This document shows positions 1 through 8,489 of a stretch of 47,176 bases of DNA, piece by piece. The stretch spans positions 99,706-146,881 of the forward strand of contig NZ_AOMB01000030.1 of the NCBI RefSeq assembly GCF_000336675.1, given 5' to 3'. Numbering within the stretch: position 1 is the stretch's first letter; each line of letters opens with the position of its first letter. The position numbers and the translations under genes are program-made. This DNA comes from Halococcus hamelinensis 100A6 (GTDB lineage Archaea > Halobacteriota > Halobacteria > Halobacteriales > Halococcaceae). Under the pieces are notes generated by a model. The model made no database searches. It saw nothing but the letters and a program-made list of their open reading frames with translations, and had not been told where the DNA came from.

Positions 1-1596
1 GACAATGTAGTGACGGTCGAGGATGGCGGGTCGGGGAGTGAATACACGCTGGCGTCGAGCGGGCGGATGAACCGAACGGGGGCGAACGGCGCGTCGATCG
101 ACGGCAACGACGACTTAGTGGGTTCGACGGCGACCGGACAAGTCGATGGCGACGCGGACAGCTACAAGTTCTCGGGCGCACTGGTCGTTCTCGATGTTGA
201 TGGTGATGCAACAGTAAGGCTCAACGGTAATCAGGTCGACTCGGATGACTACTACGACAACGTCCTCACGATCGGAGGTCCCGATTCCGACGCGAACTAC
301 TCGCTCTCGACTAGTGGAAGACTCAATCGAACCGGCGCGAATGGGGCGACCGTCGATCCGAATGACACTATAAGCGGGACCACCGCAACCGGCCAAGTCC
401 ACGGTGGTGTGGATAGCTACAAGTTCGTGGGCGAACTCACTACGATCGAACTGAACGGCAATGCAACCACTCTGTTGAACGGCGAGGCGGTCACCGATTC
501 GAGCCAGTCTCCGGTCCTCGGCATCCACAGCGGCATCAGCGACACGAACTTCGCGACCATCGACCGGATCGAGGAGTGGCAGGACGCACAGTATCCCGTC
601 CAGACGATCTTCATCCCGTGGAACTCGGACGAGGGGCACCTGAACTGGCTGTTCGACTACCTCCTCCCGCGGATATGGGACGCGGGGCGGATCCCGCTCA
701 TCACGTGGGAGCCGTACACCCCAGGGGTGAGCGCTGCATCGGTCGACACGCAGGCCATCGTCGAGAATCAGGAGTACAGCGCCTATCTCGAGAGCCTCGA
801 TACCACCACGCCGGACGACATCGAGGTCCGGATCGCGAACGGGGAGTACGACGGCTATCTCAAGACGTGGGTCCGGCGGCTCCGACAGTGGCTCGCGGGT
901 CCCGACGGCGAGCAGGGCACCGACGACGACCGCCGGGCGTACATCCGCCTCGCACACGAGATGAACGGCGACTGGTATCCGTGGTCGCCGACGGTCGGGA
1001 ACTCCTCGGCGTCGAGCTACGTCGAGATGTGGCGGCACGTCCACGACCAGTTCCGGTACTCGGGGATCGACACCGCGAACATCGAGTGGATGTGGTGTGT
1101 CAACGCCGAGGACCAGGGCTCGTACACCGCCGAGGAGCTCTATCCCGGCGACGACTACGTCGATTGGCTCTCGGTCGACGGCTATCAGTGGGGGACGAGT
1201 CAGGACTGGTCGAGCTGGCGCTCGCCCGAGGCCGTCTTCGGGAACATGCTCGGCCGGGTCCGAAACCTCGCGGACAAACCCGTCTGCATCGCCGAGACCG
1301 CGAGCAGTTCGGCAACGAGTTCCGGATCCGATCCCGCCCGGAAGGACGACTGGATACGCAGCGCGTTCGAGTACTTCGACGACGAAGGCGTCGACATGTG
1401 GTGCTGGTTCAACGAGGACAAGGAGACCGACTGGGCGATGTTCAACGGCAGGCACGGCACCGAGCGCGTGAGCTACGACGGCGACCGGGTCAACGCCTAC
1501 ACGGCCTATCGAGAGGGTGTCGACTCCTACTCGGGGGCTGGGGCGGCAACCTCGGGCGCGACACCGCTCACGACCACGTCGTTCAACGGCGAATAG
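1..1596 (+). CDS. Secreted GH26-type glycoside hydrolase, 5' truncated by window edge
   Basis: The reading frame is open from base 1, so the true start and any signal peptide lie outside the window. About 531 residues are visible. Residues 1-170 hold two copies of an approximately 85-residue beta-rich module (SGRMNRTGANGA and SGRLNRTGANGA; DADSYKFSG and GVDSYKFVG). From about residue 173 the catalytic domain begins (LGIHSGISD). It has the GH26 acid/base motif HEMNGDWYPW (Glu about 320) and a candidate nucleophile in KPVCIAETAS (Glu about 432). GH26 enzymes cleave beta-mannans or beta-1,3/1,4-glucans and related polysaccharides; the substrate here is not determinable. It probably acts outside the cell. 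The partial gene at 46916 encodes the same module type after a Tat signal, which suggests how this protein begins. Confidence 0.8.
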   Translation, partial: DNVVTVEDGGSGSEYTLASSGRMNRTGANGASIDGNDDLVGSTATGQVDGDADSYKFSGALVVLDVDGDATVRLNGNQVDSDDYYDNVLTIGGPDSDANYSLSTSGRLNRTGANGATVDPNDTISGTTATGQVHGGVDSYKFVGELTTIELNGNATTLLNGEAVTDSSQSPVLGIHSGISDTNFATIDRIEEWQDAQYPVQTIFIPWNSDEGHLNWLFDYLLPRIWDAGRIPLITWEPYTPGVSAASVDTQAIVENQEYSAYLESLDTTTPDDIEVRIANGEYDGYLKTWVRRLRQWLAGPDGEQGTDDDRRAYIRLAHEMNGDWYPWSPTVGNSSASSYVEMWRHVHDQFRYSGIDTANIEWMWCVNAEDQGSYTAEELYPGDDYVDWLSVDGYQWGTSQDWSSWRSPEAVFGNMLGRVRNLADKPVCIAETASSSATSSGSDPARKDDWIRSAFEYFDDEGVDMWCWFNEDKETDWAMFNGRHGTERVSYDGDRVNAYTAYREGVDSYSGAGAATSGATPLTTTSFNGE

Positions 1597-1691
1597 TCAC
1601 GGTATCGGTGAGAAGACGGGGCGGCTCGGGAAACGGGTCTCGTCACACGGGGCTCGGTGGGGGTAACCCTCGTCACGGCCGCCCGGTCGGG

Positions 1692-2969
1692 TTATTCGGG
1701 ATCCGGACTTGTGTCTTTTGTCCGGTCGGCGAGCGCCGCGAGTTCGTCGGCACGGTTAGCGATATCGTCCGGGGCGAGCGGTCCGTCCTCGGTGACGACG
1801 GTGACGGCGTCGGCCGGGGTGCGGTCGAAGGTCGGGTTCGCGACGTCGATCGCTTCCTCGCCGTCGTAGACCGCTTCGCGAGCCCCTTCCTCGAAGTCGG
1901 GATCGGCGTCGAGACCGATCTTGTCGCTCGACGTGACGGCGTAGACGGGGATCCCCTCGTGGGCGGCGGCGAGGGCGAGGCCGCGCGTCCCGACCTTGTT
2001 CACGACGCTTCCGTCCGGCAGGACCGCGTCCGCACCGACGAGCACACGGTCGATGGAGCGGGTCGCGAGGAGATGCGGGAGGGCCGCATCGACCGCGAGC
2101 GTCACCGAGCGGTCGGCGGCGAGCGCCTGGGCGACGCCGACCCCCTCGCGTGCGGGCCGTGACTCGCCGACGATCACCGGGACGTCCGTGGCCGCGCGGA
2201 GCGCGTCGAGCACGGTTCCCGACCGGGAGAGGGTGACCACGGTGCCGGAAAGCAGGGCGGCCGCCTCGCGCGCCGCCGCGGCATCCGCTTCGGACGCCCG
2301 TTCGATACCGTCGATGGCTGCTCGTTCGAGCGCTTCGGCCGTCCCGTCGGCGCTCGCCGCAGCCATCGCGCGGTTGACCCGGTTCCGGACGACCGCCATG
2401 CTCGGGCGCGCGGCGCGAAGCGCCTCTGCGAGCGCCACGAGGTCGTCCCACGCCGGTTCATCGTTCTGGTCGTCGTCTGCCGTGAGTCCGCCGGCGCGGT
2501 CCCGGAGGACGGCGAGGGCGCTGACCGAGAGCCACGCCGAGCCGTGGTCGGTGTCCGCCGCGACCGTTTCGACCGTGGGCGCAACGCGTTCGTAGGCCCG
2601 CTGGAGACCTGGGGCCGTCTCGCGCTTTCGGACCTGAGTCGGGGAGACCCACTCGGATTCGACGCCCTCGGCACCGAAATCGACGGCACGCGAATCGCAC
2701 TCGAACAGGAACGGGAACAGCACGCGAGAACCTTCCCGCCCGTCCTCGGCCGAGAACGGCTCGCCGGTTCGAACGAGCGAGTAGCCGTTCCCCGGCCCGA
2801 CCACCGACCGGACCGCGTTTCGTGCCTCCCGTTCGGGGTCGTCCGTGACGGTGTCCGAGACCCCATCCCACCGTCCGGGTTCCCCGTTCACCCCACGCGT
2901 CCGAATCAGCAGGACCTCGCCACGGTTTCGGAGGAAACAGACGGTGGAACGGTTGGTACGGGCCGACAT
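1692..2969 (-). CDS. Nudix-like domain fused to eIF2B-like (sugar-phosphate isomerase family) domain
   Basis: This 425-aa protein has two domains. The N-terminal ~140 residues resemble a Nudix fold, but the Nudix box is degenerate: the REUxEExGU part reads REARNAVRSVVG and lacks the paired catalytic glutamates. From about residue 150 it matches the eIF2B alpha/beta/delta-like family, which in archaea includes ribose-1,5-bisphosphate isomerase and methylthioribose-1-phosphate isomerase relatives. The family signature GADAVLPDGSVVNKVGT is intact. It may be a nucleotide- or sugar-phosphate-sensing or isomerising protein; the exact reaction is not known. An AGGAGG ribosome-binding site lies just upstream of the ATG, unlike the mostly leaderless neighbours. 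It is divergent from sdhA and convergent with the GH26 gene. Confidence 0.75.
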   Translation of the reverse strand: MSARTNRSTVCFLRNRGEVLLIRTRGVNGEPGRWDGVSDTVTDDPEREARNAVRSVVGPGNGYSLVRTGEPFSAEDGREGSRVLFPFLFECDSRAVDFGAEGVESEWVSPTQVRKRETAPGLQRAYERVAPTVETVAADTDHGSAWLSVSALAVLRDRAGGLTADDDQNDEPAWDDLVALAEALRAARPSMAVVRNRVNRAMAAASADGTAEALERAAIDGIERASEADAAAAREAAALLSGTVVTLSRSGTVLDALRAATDVPVIVGESRPAREGVGVAQALAADRSVTLAVDAALPHLLATRSIDRVLVGADAVLPDGSVVNKVGTRGLALAAAHEGIPVYAVTSSDKIGLDADPDFEEGAREAVYDGEEAIDVANPTFDRTPADAVTVVTEDGPLAPDDIANRADELAALADRTKDTSPDPE

Positions 2970-3136
2970 GGCTTTCCTCCTGGTTCGTGCACGGACGGGG
3001 TAAAACGGTCGGGTCGTGTCGGGACCGGTTCGGTTCCGGGATGGACGAGCGGTCGTCGGGAGGTCCCGGCGGGGTACCGGAACCCATGTCGTGCATGGAC
3101 AGCCTCAAGTCACGGTAGGTCCGACTACGAGCAAGG

Positions 3137-4987
3137 ATGTACGAACACGACGTCATCGTGGTCGGCGCGGGCGGGGCCGGCCTCCGGGCGGCGGTCGCGG
3201 CGGACGAGGAGGGTGCGGACGTCGCCCTCGTCTCGAAGCTCCACCCGGTGCGCTCGCACACCGGTGCGGCGGAGGGCGGGATCAACGCCGCGCTTCGGGA
3301 GGGCGATTCGTGGGAGTCCCACGCCCAGGACACGATGAAGGGCTCGGATTACCTCGGCGACGCGCCCGCCATCGAGACCCTGGTCCACCAGAGCCCGGAC
3401 GAGGTGATCCAGCTCGAACACTGGGGGATGGCCTTCTCGCGCGAGGACGACGGCCGGATGAGCCAGCGCCCGTTCGGCGGGCTCTCGTTCCCCCGGACGA
3501 CCTACGCCGGTGCCGAGACCGGCCACCACCTGCTCCACACGATGTACGAGCAGGTCGTGAAGCGAGGCATCACCGTCTACGACGAGTGGTACGTCTCGAA
3601 CCTCGCCGTCACCGACCACGACGACCCGGAGGAGCGCGAGTGTCACGGCGTCGTCGCCTACGACATTCAGAACGGGACCATCGACGCGTTCAAGGCCCGA
3701 AACGGGGTCATCCTCGCGACGGGCGGCCCGGGTCAGGTCTACGACCACACCACGAACGCCATCGCCAACACCGGCGACGGCCAGGCGATGGCCTACCGCG
3801 CGGGCGTCCCGCTCGAAGACATGGAGTTCGTCCAGTTCCACCCCACGACGCTCCCCTCGACCGGGGTGCTGATCACCGAAGGCGTCCGCGGCGAGGGTGG
3901 CATCCTCTATAACTCGGAGGGCGAGCGCTTCATGTTCGAGGGGGGCTACGCCAAGAACGTCGGCGAGCTCGCGAGCCGTGACGTGGTCGCACGGGCGGAG
4001 CTCGACGAGATCAACGCGGGCCGGGGCTTCGAGGACGACTACGTCCACCTCGACATGCGCCACCTCGGCGAGGAACGGATCACCGACCGGCTAGAGAACA
4101 TCATCCACCTCTCGGAGGACTTCGAGGGCGTGAATCCCCTGGAGGACCCGATGCGGGTCAAACCGGGCCAGCACTACGAGATGGGCGGCATCGAGGTCGA
4201 CGAGAACGGCGAGACCTGTATCTCGGGCCTCTACGCATCGGGAGAGTGCGCCTGTGTCTCGGTCCACGGCTCGAACAGACTCGGCGGGAACGCGCTACCC
4301 GAACTCATCATCTTCGGCGCGCGCGCGGGCCGTCACGCCGCCGGCAAGGAGATGAAGCCCGCGGAGATCCAGACCGGTCCCTCGGCGAGCATCGGTTCCG
4401 GCGAGGTCGACACGCCCGTCTCGCCGGGTGCGGTCGACACGGCCGACGACGACGTGGTGGCGGACGGTGGCACTGCCTCCGACGGCGGCGCGGTCGTCGG
4501 CATGGACGAGACCGTCGAGCACGCGCTCGAAACCGAGCGCGCCCGCATCGAGCGCCTGCTCGAGAAAGACGAGGGCGTCCAGCACGCCGAGGTCCGCACC
4601 GAACTCCAGAAGTCGATGACGGCGAACGTCAACGTCTTCCGGAACGAGGAGGGCCTGAAGCAGGCGCTCCGTGACATCCGACAGGCCCGCGAGGACTACG
4701 AGGACGTCTACGTCAACGACCCCTCGCGGACGTTCAACACCGACCTCCAGCACACCATCGAGACCCGAAACCTCATCGACCTCGCCGAGGCCATCACCCT
4801 CGGTGCGCTCGCCCGTACCGAGTTCCGCGGCGCGCACTGGCGTGAGGGCTACCAGGAGCGCGACGACGAGAACTGGATCAAACACACCATGCTCTCGTGG
4901 AACGAGGGCTCGCCGAACCTCTACTACGCACCGGTGATCCTCGAAGGCGAGGAGGGCGAGTACGAGCCGGTCGAACGACATTACTAG
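3137..4987 (+). CDS. sdhA: Succinate dehydrogenase/fumarate reductase flavoprotein subunit
   Basis: This 616-aa protein oxidises succinate to fumarate in the TCA cycle and passes electrons through FAD to the iron-sulfur subunit at the membrane. Visible features are the Rossmann motif VVGAGGAGLRAA (residues 8-19), the RSHTGAAEGGIN segment with the histidine (H41) that carries covalent FAD in this family, the QFHPTTL active-site segment, and the TEGVRGEGG segment with the substrate-site arginine. Around residues 410-460 there is a low-complexity acidic/Gly/Ala linker before the C-terminal helical domain. A TATA-like CCTCAAGT lies about 30 bases before the ATG. The sdhC, sdhD and sdhB genes are not in the window, so this gene stands alone here. 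Frd activity is an alternative reading. Confidence 0.93.
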   Translation: MYEHDVIVVGAGGAGLRAAVAADEEGADVALVSKLHPVRSHTGAAEGGINAALREGDSWESHAQDTMKGSDYLGDAPAIETLVHQSPDEVIQLEHWGMAFSREDDGRMSQRPFGGLSFPRTTYAGAETGHHLLHTMYEQVVKRGITVYDEWYVSNLAVTDHDDPEERECHGVVAYDIQNGTIDAFKARNGVILATGGPGQVYDHTTNAIANTGDGQAMAYRAGVPLEDMEFVQFHPTTLPSTGVLITEGVRGEGGILYNSEGERFMFEGGYAKNVGELASRDVVARAELDEINAGRGFEDDYVHLDMRHLGEERITDRLENIIHLSEDFEGVNPLEDPMRVKPGQHYEMGGIEVDENGETCISGLYASGECACVSVHGSNRLGGNALPELIIFGARAGRHAAGKEMKPAEIQTGPSASIGSGEVDTPVSPGAVDTADDDVVADGGTASDGGAVVGMDETVEHALETERARIERLLEKDEGVQHAEVRTELQKSMTANVNVFRNEEGLKQALRDIRQAREDYEDVYVNDPSRTFNTDLQHTIETRNLIDLAEAITLGALARTEFRGAHWREGYQERDDENWIKHTMLSWNEGSPNLYYAPVILEGEEGEYEPVERHY

Positions 4988-4990
4988 CCC

Positions 4991-5040
4991 CCACCTTTTG
5001 CTGCGGTCGCTCACTTCGTTCGCTCCCTGGCAAAATGTGG
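4991..5040 (+). terminator. Haloarchaeal intergenic hairpin after sdhA
   Basis: CCACCTTTTGC (4991-5001) and GCAAAATGTGG (5030-5040) form an 11-bp inverted repeat with one mismatch, starting four bases after the sdhA stop. The loop holds a GCTCACTTCGTTCGC stretch of the kind widely repeated between haloarchaeal genes. It probably forms the 3' end of the sdhA transcript; the termination role is inferred from position and structure. Confidence 0.45.
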
Positions 5041-5397
5041 ATCAAAAGCCTCCTCCTTCCCGATGGTCAGTCGTCGGCCTGCTCACTCGCGCCTGCGGCC
5101 TCGTTCGCGGTACAGTTACTACCAACACCGCAACCGCCACGCACAGCACCGCCGAAGCCCTCGCGCCTCCGGCGCTCACGGGTCGTTCCTCCCCGTTCGC
5201 TTCGTGGCCTCCCTCCGGTCGGCCACGCTGCGCTCGCCCTTCATCTACCAGGTTCCGCCACCGCAGCCGCCGACCGTAACCCCCTCCGACCGCCCAGCAC
5301 CGCCACGCGGCCGCACCGCCGCCGGGGCGGCGGCCCGCCCCGTTTCCCGCGGCCACACGTACGAACCTATTTCACCCCGACCGGCGAGAACCGACCA
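5041..5397. other. Non-coding tract, degenerate haloarchaeal intergenic repeats
   Basis: No convincing gene is seen in these 357 bases. Open frames exist but their translations are low-complexity Arg/Pro/Ser runs with none of the acidic composition of the neighbours. The tract contains short alternating inverted motifs (GCTCACTCGCGCCTGCGGCCTCGTTCGC, described here as positions 5083-5109) and a GC-rich run near 5311-5350. A TATA-like CCTATTTC at 5367-5373 serves the next gene. Confidence 0.5.
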
Positions 5398-5976
5398 ATG
5401 TCGCACACCGACGACGTTCTCGCGGGTATCGAACTCACCGACGACGAGTACCGGGTCGTACAGTCGCTGGTTCGGAACAAGTACCGGGCCTACGACTCGA
5501 CGGGCGACGTGGTCCTCAAGGGCTCACAGAAGATGTTCCGGCTGAAGGAGGAGTTCCCGTTCGTCGGCCCGGACGGCGACCCGGTGTTCACCGTCACGGC
5601 GGGCGGCATCCTCGACGTCGCCGGCAACTACACCCTCACCGACGACGTCACCGGCGAACCGGTGGTCGTCCTCGACAGACAGTGGACGATGCTGACCGAC
5701 AAGTGGACCCTCCGCGACCCGGACGACGAGTCCGTCATCGCGCGGATCGAATCCGGGAGCATGCTCGCGGACCTCCTCAGATACGCCACCGACCTCTTCT
5801 CGTTCATCCCCCATTCGTACGAGATCACCGACGCCGGTGGCGGCCACGTGGGGTCGATCGACGGTCGGTTCTCGCTCCGCGACGAGTACACCGTCAGGAT
5901 CGACGACGCGAGCGACGTTCCGAAGGAGGCCGTGGTCGCGGCCGCGATGGTGATCGACGCCATCGAGGGGAACTGA
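5398..5976 (+). CDS. LURP-one-related (tubby-like fold) protein
   Basis: This 192-aa soluble protein looks like the LURP-one/YxjI family, a small beta-barrel fold related to tubby and scramblase domains. Supporting features are the early VRNKYRAYDSTGDVVLKG and FRLKEEFPF segments, alternating short beta strands with Asp/Gly turns, and the C-terminal helix DVPKEAVVAAAMVIDAIEGN. The function of archaeal members is unknown. The ATG at 5398 is chosen because a TATA-like CCTATTTC is centred 28 bases upstream, the spacing of a leaderless haloarchaeal gene, and because in-frame extension upstream reads non-haloarchaeal low-complexity residues. Confidence 0.72.
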   Translation: MSHTDDVLAGIELTDDEYRVVQSLVRNKYRAYDSTGDVVLKGSQKMFRLKEEFPFVGPDGDPVFTVTAGGILDVAGNYTLTDDVTGEPVVVLDRQWTMLTDKWTLRDPDDESVIARIESGSMLADLLRYATDLFSFIPHSYEITDAGGGHVGSIDGRFSLRDEYTVRIDDASDVPKEAVVAAAMVIDAIEGN

Positions 5977-6035
5977 CCGACCGCGAATCCCGCTGGTTTC
6001 GCGGTACTTATTCGGGCCAGCGGCGAACCGGGCGT

Positions 6036-6113
6036 ATGAACACCGGCCGCCGTCCGTGGAACGGGTGGGGAACGTCGCGTCACGTTCGATTCGACGAGGG
6101 GCGAACGGCGTAA
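6036..6113 (+). CDS. Possible 25-codon upstream ORF before the MFS gene
   Basis: ATG at 6036 is preceded by a TATA-like TACTTATT centred 27-28 bases upstream (6005-6012), the spacing of a haloarchaeal leaderless start. The frame ends TAA at 6111-6113, one base before the GTG of the transporter. The peptide (starting MNTGRRPWNGWG) is basic and matches no family I recognise. It is not in frame with the transporter. It may be a leader peptide that couples translation, or the GTG may simply be reached through a short leader. Confidence 0.3.
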   Translation: MNTGRRPWNGWGTSRHVRFDEGRTA

Positions 6114-6114
6114 C

Positions 6115-7371
6115 GTGGCGTCCGACATCGACCACGGGGCACGCGCGAAGGAGGTTCTGGGCCGGTCGCGCTGGTGGCAGGTCGTCGCCGCCGCGCTGAT
6201 GATGGGGCTCATCAGTCCCTACCAGTACGTCTGGTCGTCGATCGAGGGCCCGCTCGCCGCCGACCTCAACGTCCAGCTCTCGGCGCTCGGCGTGGTCTTC
6301 ACGCTGTTCGTCGCGATCCAGTCGCTCTCGCAGTTCCCGGTGGGGATCTGGCGCGACAACCACGGCCCCCGGACCATCAGCCTCGTCGCGGGCGTGCTCG
6401 CCGGCGGGGGCTACCTCGGATTAGCCTACGCGAGCGCGATCTGGCAGGTCTACCTGCTCTACTCGCTCGGCGCGCTCGGGGTCGGTATCGTCTACACGGT
6501 GGCGGTGAACACCGCGCTCAAGTGGTTCCCCGACAAGCGTGGGCTCACCACCGGGATCGGCACGATGGCCTTCGCCGCCGGGAGCGCCGCGTTCATCCCC
6601 TACGTCCGCGCGAACACGGGTATCGGAGCCTACTCGGAGGTCCTCCGGAACATGGGCCTCCTGATCGGGGTCGGTATCCTCGTCGGCGCGCTCGCGCTCC
6701 GCGACCCGCCGGAGGACTGGCTGGTCGACGGGAACGAGGACGATACACGGACCTCCGCCGACGGGGGAGTTTCGAACCCGGACACCCGCCGCCAGTACAC
6801 CCCGCGCGAGGTGCTCCGGACCTGGCAGTTCTGGGTCCTCTTCGTGACCTTCACGTTCGTCAACGCCGCCGGATTGCTGGTGACCGCGAAGGTGGTCTCG
6901 TTCGCCCAGAGCTTCGGCCTCGCCGCCGCGGTCGCCACCACCTCCGCGACGGTGCTCGCCCTGGTCGGCGGCCTGAGTCGGGTCGTCGTCGGCGGGGTTT
7001 CGGATCGAGTCTCCCGGAAGTGGGCCATCGTGGTGATGTCGCTGGTCTCGGGGTTCGGGTTGTTCGCGATGGTCTGGCTCGGTCGGCTGGGGTCCGGGGT
7101 GGGGTTCATCGCCGCCGTCGTCGTCACCACCTTCTTCTGGAGCCCGCAGTTCACGCTCTATCCCAGTCTCGTCGGCGACTACTACGGCGAAGCCAACTCC
7201 TCCAGTAACTACGCGCTGGTCTACATGGGCAAGGTCGGCGGCGGCGTGCTCGGCGGCGCGGTCGCGGGCTGGCTGATCGCGGTCGCGGGCTGGACGCCGA
7301 CCTTCCTCGCCGGCGGCGTGCTCGCGATCCTCGCCGGCCTCATGTCCATCGCCCTCAGACCGCCCGAATGA
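6115..7371 (+). CDS. MFS transporter, OFA (oxalate/formate antiporter-like) group
   Basis: This 418-aa integral membrane protein has about 12 predicted helices in two halves, separated by a charged loop near residues 200-225 (DGNEDDTRTSADGG). The loop between helices 2 and 3 carries FPVGIWRDNHGPR, matching the MFS signature of the OFA group (G.wRDr.GPR), and the second half repeats it as GGVSDRVSRKW. Such proteins exchange or import small organic anions; the substrate is unknown. GTG at 6115 is the first start after the uORF stop at 6113. It forms no obvious operon with its neighbours. Confidence 0.8.
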   Translation: MASDIDHGARAKEVLGRSRWWQVVAAALMMGLISPYQYVWSSIEGPLAADLNVQLSALGVVFTLFVAIQSLSQFPVGIWRDNHGPRTISLVAGVLAGGGYLGLAYASAIWQVYLLYSLGALGVGIVYTVAVNTALKWFPDKRGLTTGIGTMAFAAGSAAFIPYVRANTGIGAYSEVLRNMGLLIGVGILVGALALRDPPEDWLVDGNEDDTRTSADGGVSNPDTRRQYTPREVLRTWQFWVLFVTFTFVNAAGLLVTAKVVSFAQSFGLAAAVATTSATVLALVGGLSRVVVGGVSDRVSRKWAIVVMSLVSGFGLFAMVWLGRLGSGVGFIAAVVVTTFFWSPQFTLYPSLVGDYYGEANSSSNYALVYMGKVGGGVLGGAVAGWLIAVAGWTPTFLAGGVLAILAGLMSIALRPPE

Positions 7372-7636
7372 CCGCTACCAATCGCTACTGCTGGTTCCCT
7401 CGTCTCGTCGGCCCGCGTCACCCTTGAGGGAGCCGTCCTCGGGTGGCCGGATCGTCGCTGCGGGTCGACGTCGTGTCGTCGAAGATGCCTCCCACACGGG
7501 GTTTCGGCGAGCCTGTATCGGGTGTGGATCCTGTACTGAGTGTGGATCGGTGAGTGCTCGACGTGCGCCCCCATCCGAGGGCTGTTCCGCTTTCGATACG
7601 TTGGTTCACTCCGTGTGGGAACCCGAAGCCACCGTC

Positions 7637-8407
7637 GTGAAGAGCATCTCGGGAGTCGGGGGCGCTCTCGTCGAGTTCGAACCCGGAACCGGGGTGGTTT
7701 TCGCGGCGGCCATCGCGCTCGCGGTCGTCCACTTGCTCGCGGGCGGGCTCCGTGCCATCGATCGTGTCCCGCGAAGCGGATGGCTCTCGTTCGGGGGCGG
7801 CATCTCGGTCGCGTACGTCTTCGTTCACCTGTTCCCCGAACTCGAAGAACGAGGCGAAATACTCGAAGAGAGCGACGTGTTCGTCGCGGCTTTCTTCGAG
7901 CATCACGTCTATCTCGTCGCGCTCGCCGGATTCGCCGTGTTCTACGGTCTCGAACGGCTGGTCACCCGCTCACAACAGGACGACACCTCGTTCGAGATCT
8001 CGCTGCCGGATGCTGGGGTCTTCTGGATCCATATCGGTTCGTTCGCGCTCTACAACGGGATCATCGGCTACCTCCTCCACGATCGGGCCGGTCCCACGGC
8101 GACCGTGCTGTTCGCCGTCGCCATGGGAGTGCACTTCGTCGTCAACGACTCCAGTCTGCGCGAGGACCACGAACACCGATATCACGACGTCGGTCGGTGG
8201 GTGCTCTCGTCCGCGGTCGTCGTCGGGGCGGCCATCGGCGCGTTCTTCGAGGTCGGCGAAGCGCTCGTCGCCGTGTTGGTCGCCTTCCTCGCTGGCGGGA
8301 TCATTCTCAACGTGATCAAAGAGGAGCTCCCGGAGAACTTCGAGAGCCGATGGTGGGCGTTCGCGGCCGGCGCGGTCGGCTACACTGCCGTCTTGCTTCT
8401 CGTCTGA
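7637..8407 (+). CDS. ZIP-like polytopic membrane protein
   Basis: This approximately 256-aa protein has about seven hydrophobic segments. The motif HLFPELEERGEILEESD followed by FFEHHVYLVALAGFAVFYGLERL resembles the metal-binding helices of ZIP divalent-cation transporters, including the paired histidines, and VIKEELPENFESR near the C-terminus fits that fold. ZIP proteins move Zn, Fe or Mn towards the cytosol; transport by this divergent member is inferred. The start is uncertain: a TATA-like TTTCGATA at 7591-7598 places the transcript start near 7621, favouring GTG 7637 over GTG 7613. The frame is open much further upstream but with unconvincing sequence. Confidence 0.6.
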   Translation: MKSISGVGGALVEFEPGTGVVFAAAIALAVVHLLAGGLRAIDRVPRSGWLSFGGGISVAYVFVHLFPELEERGEILEESDVFVAAFFEHHVYLVALAGFAVFYGLERLVTRSQQDDTSFEISLPDAGVFWIHIGSFALYNGIIGYLLHDRAGPTATVLFAVAMGVHFVVNDSSLREDHEHRYHDVGRWVLSSAVVVGAAIGAFFEVGEALVAVLVAFLAGGIILNVIKEELPENFESRWWAFAAGAVGYTAVLLLV

Positions 8408-8489
8408 GACGTCGGCCACCGCAACGGACAATGGGGGGGATCCCCCCACATACCAGCGTGCTCGCGGCTCACGACGGACTCGTGCGGGC

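Noticed and set aside
115-1455. Long minus-strand frame opposite the GH26-type gene
   Set aside because: It is the antisense shadow of a high-GC gene; its translation is Val/Arg-rich and lacks domain features, while the plus strand has a clear catalytic domain. The same applies to similar antisense frames over sdhA, sufB, sufD, the substrate-binding protein and the tape measure.
5063-5397. Long open frames between sdhA and the LURP-one-like gene
   Set aside because: Translations are Arg/Ser/Pro-rich low complexity with no acidic bias or family similarity, and the DNA consists of short inverted intergenic motifs.
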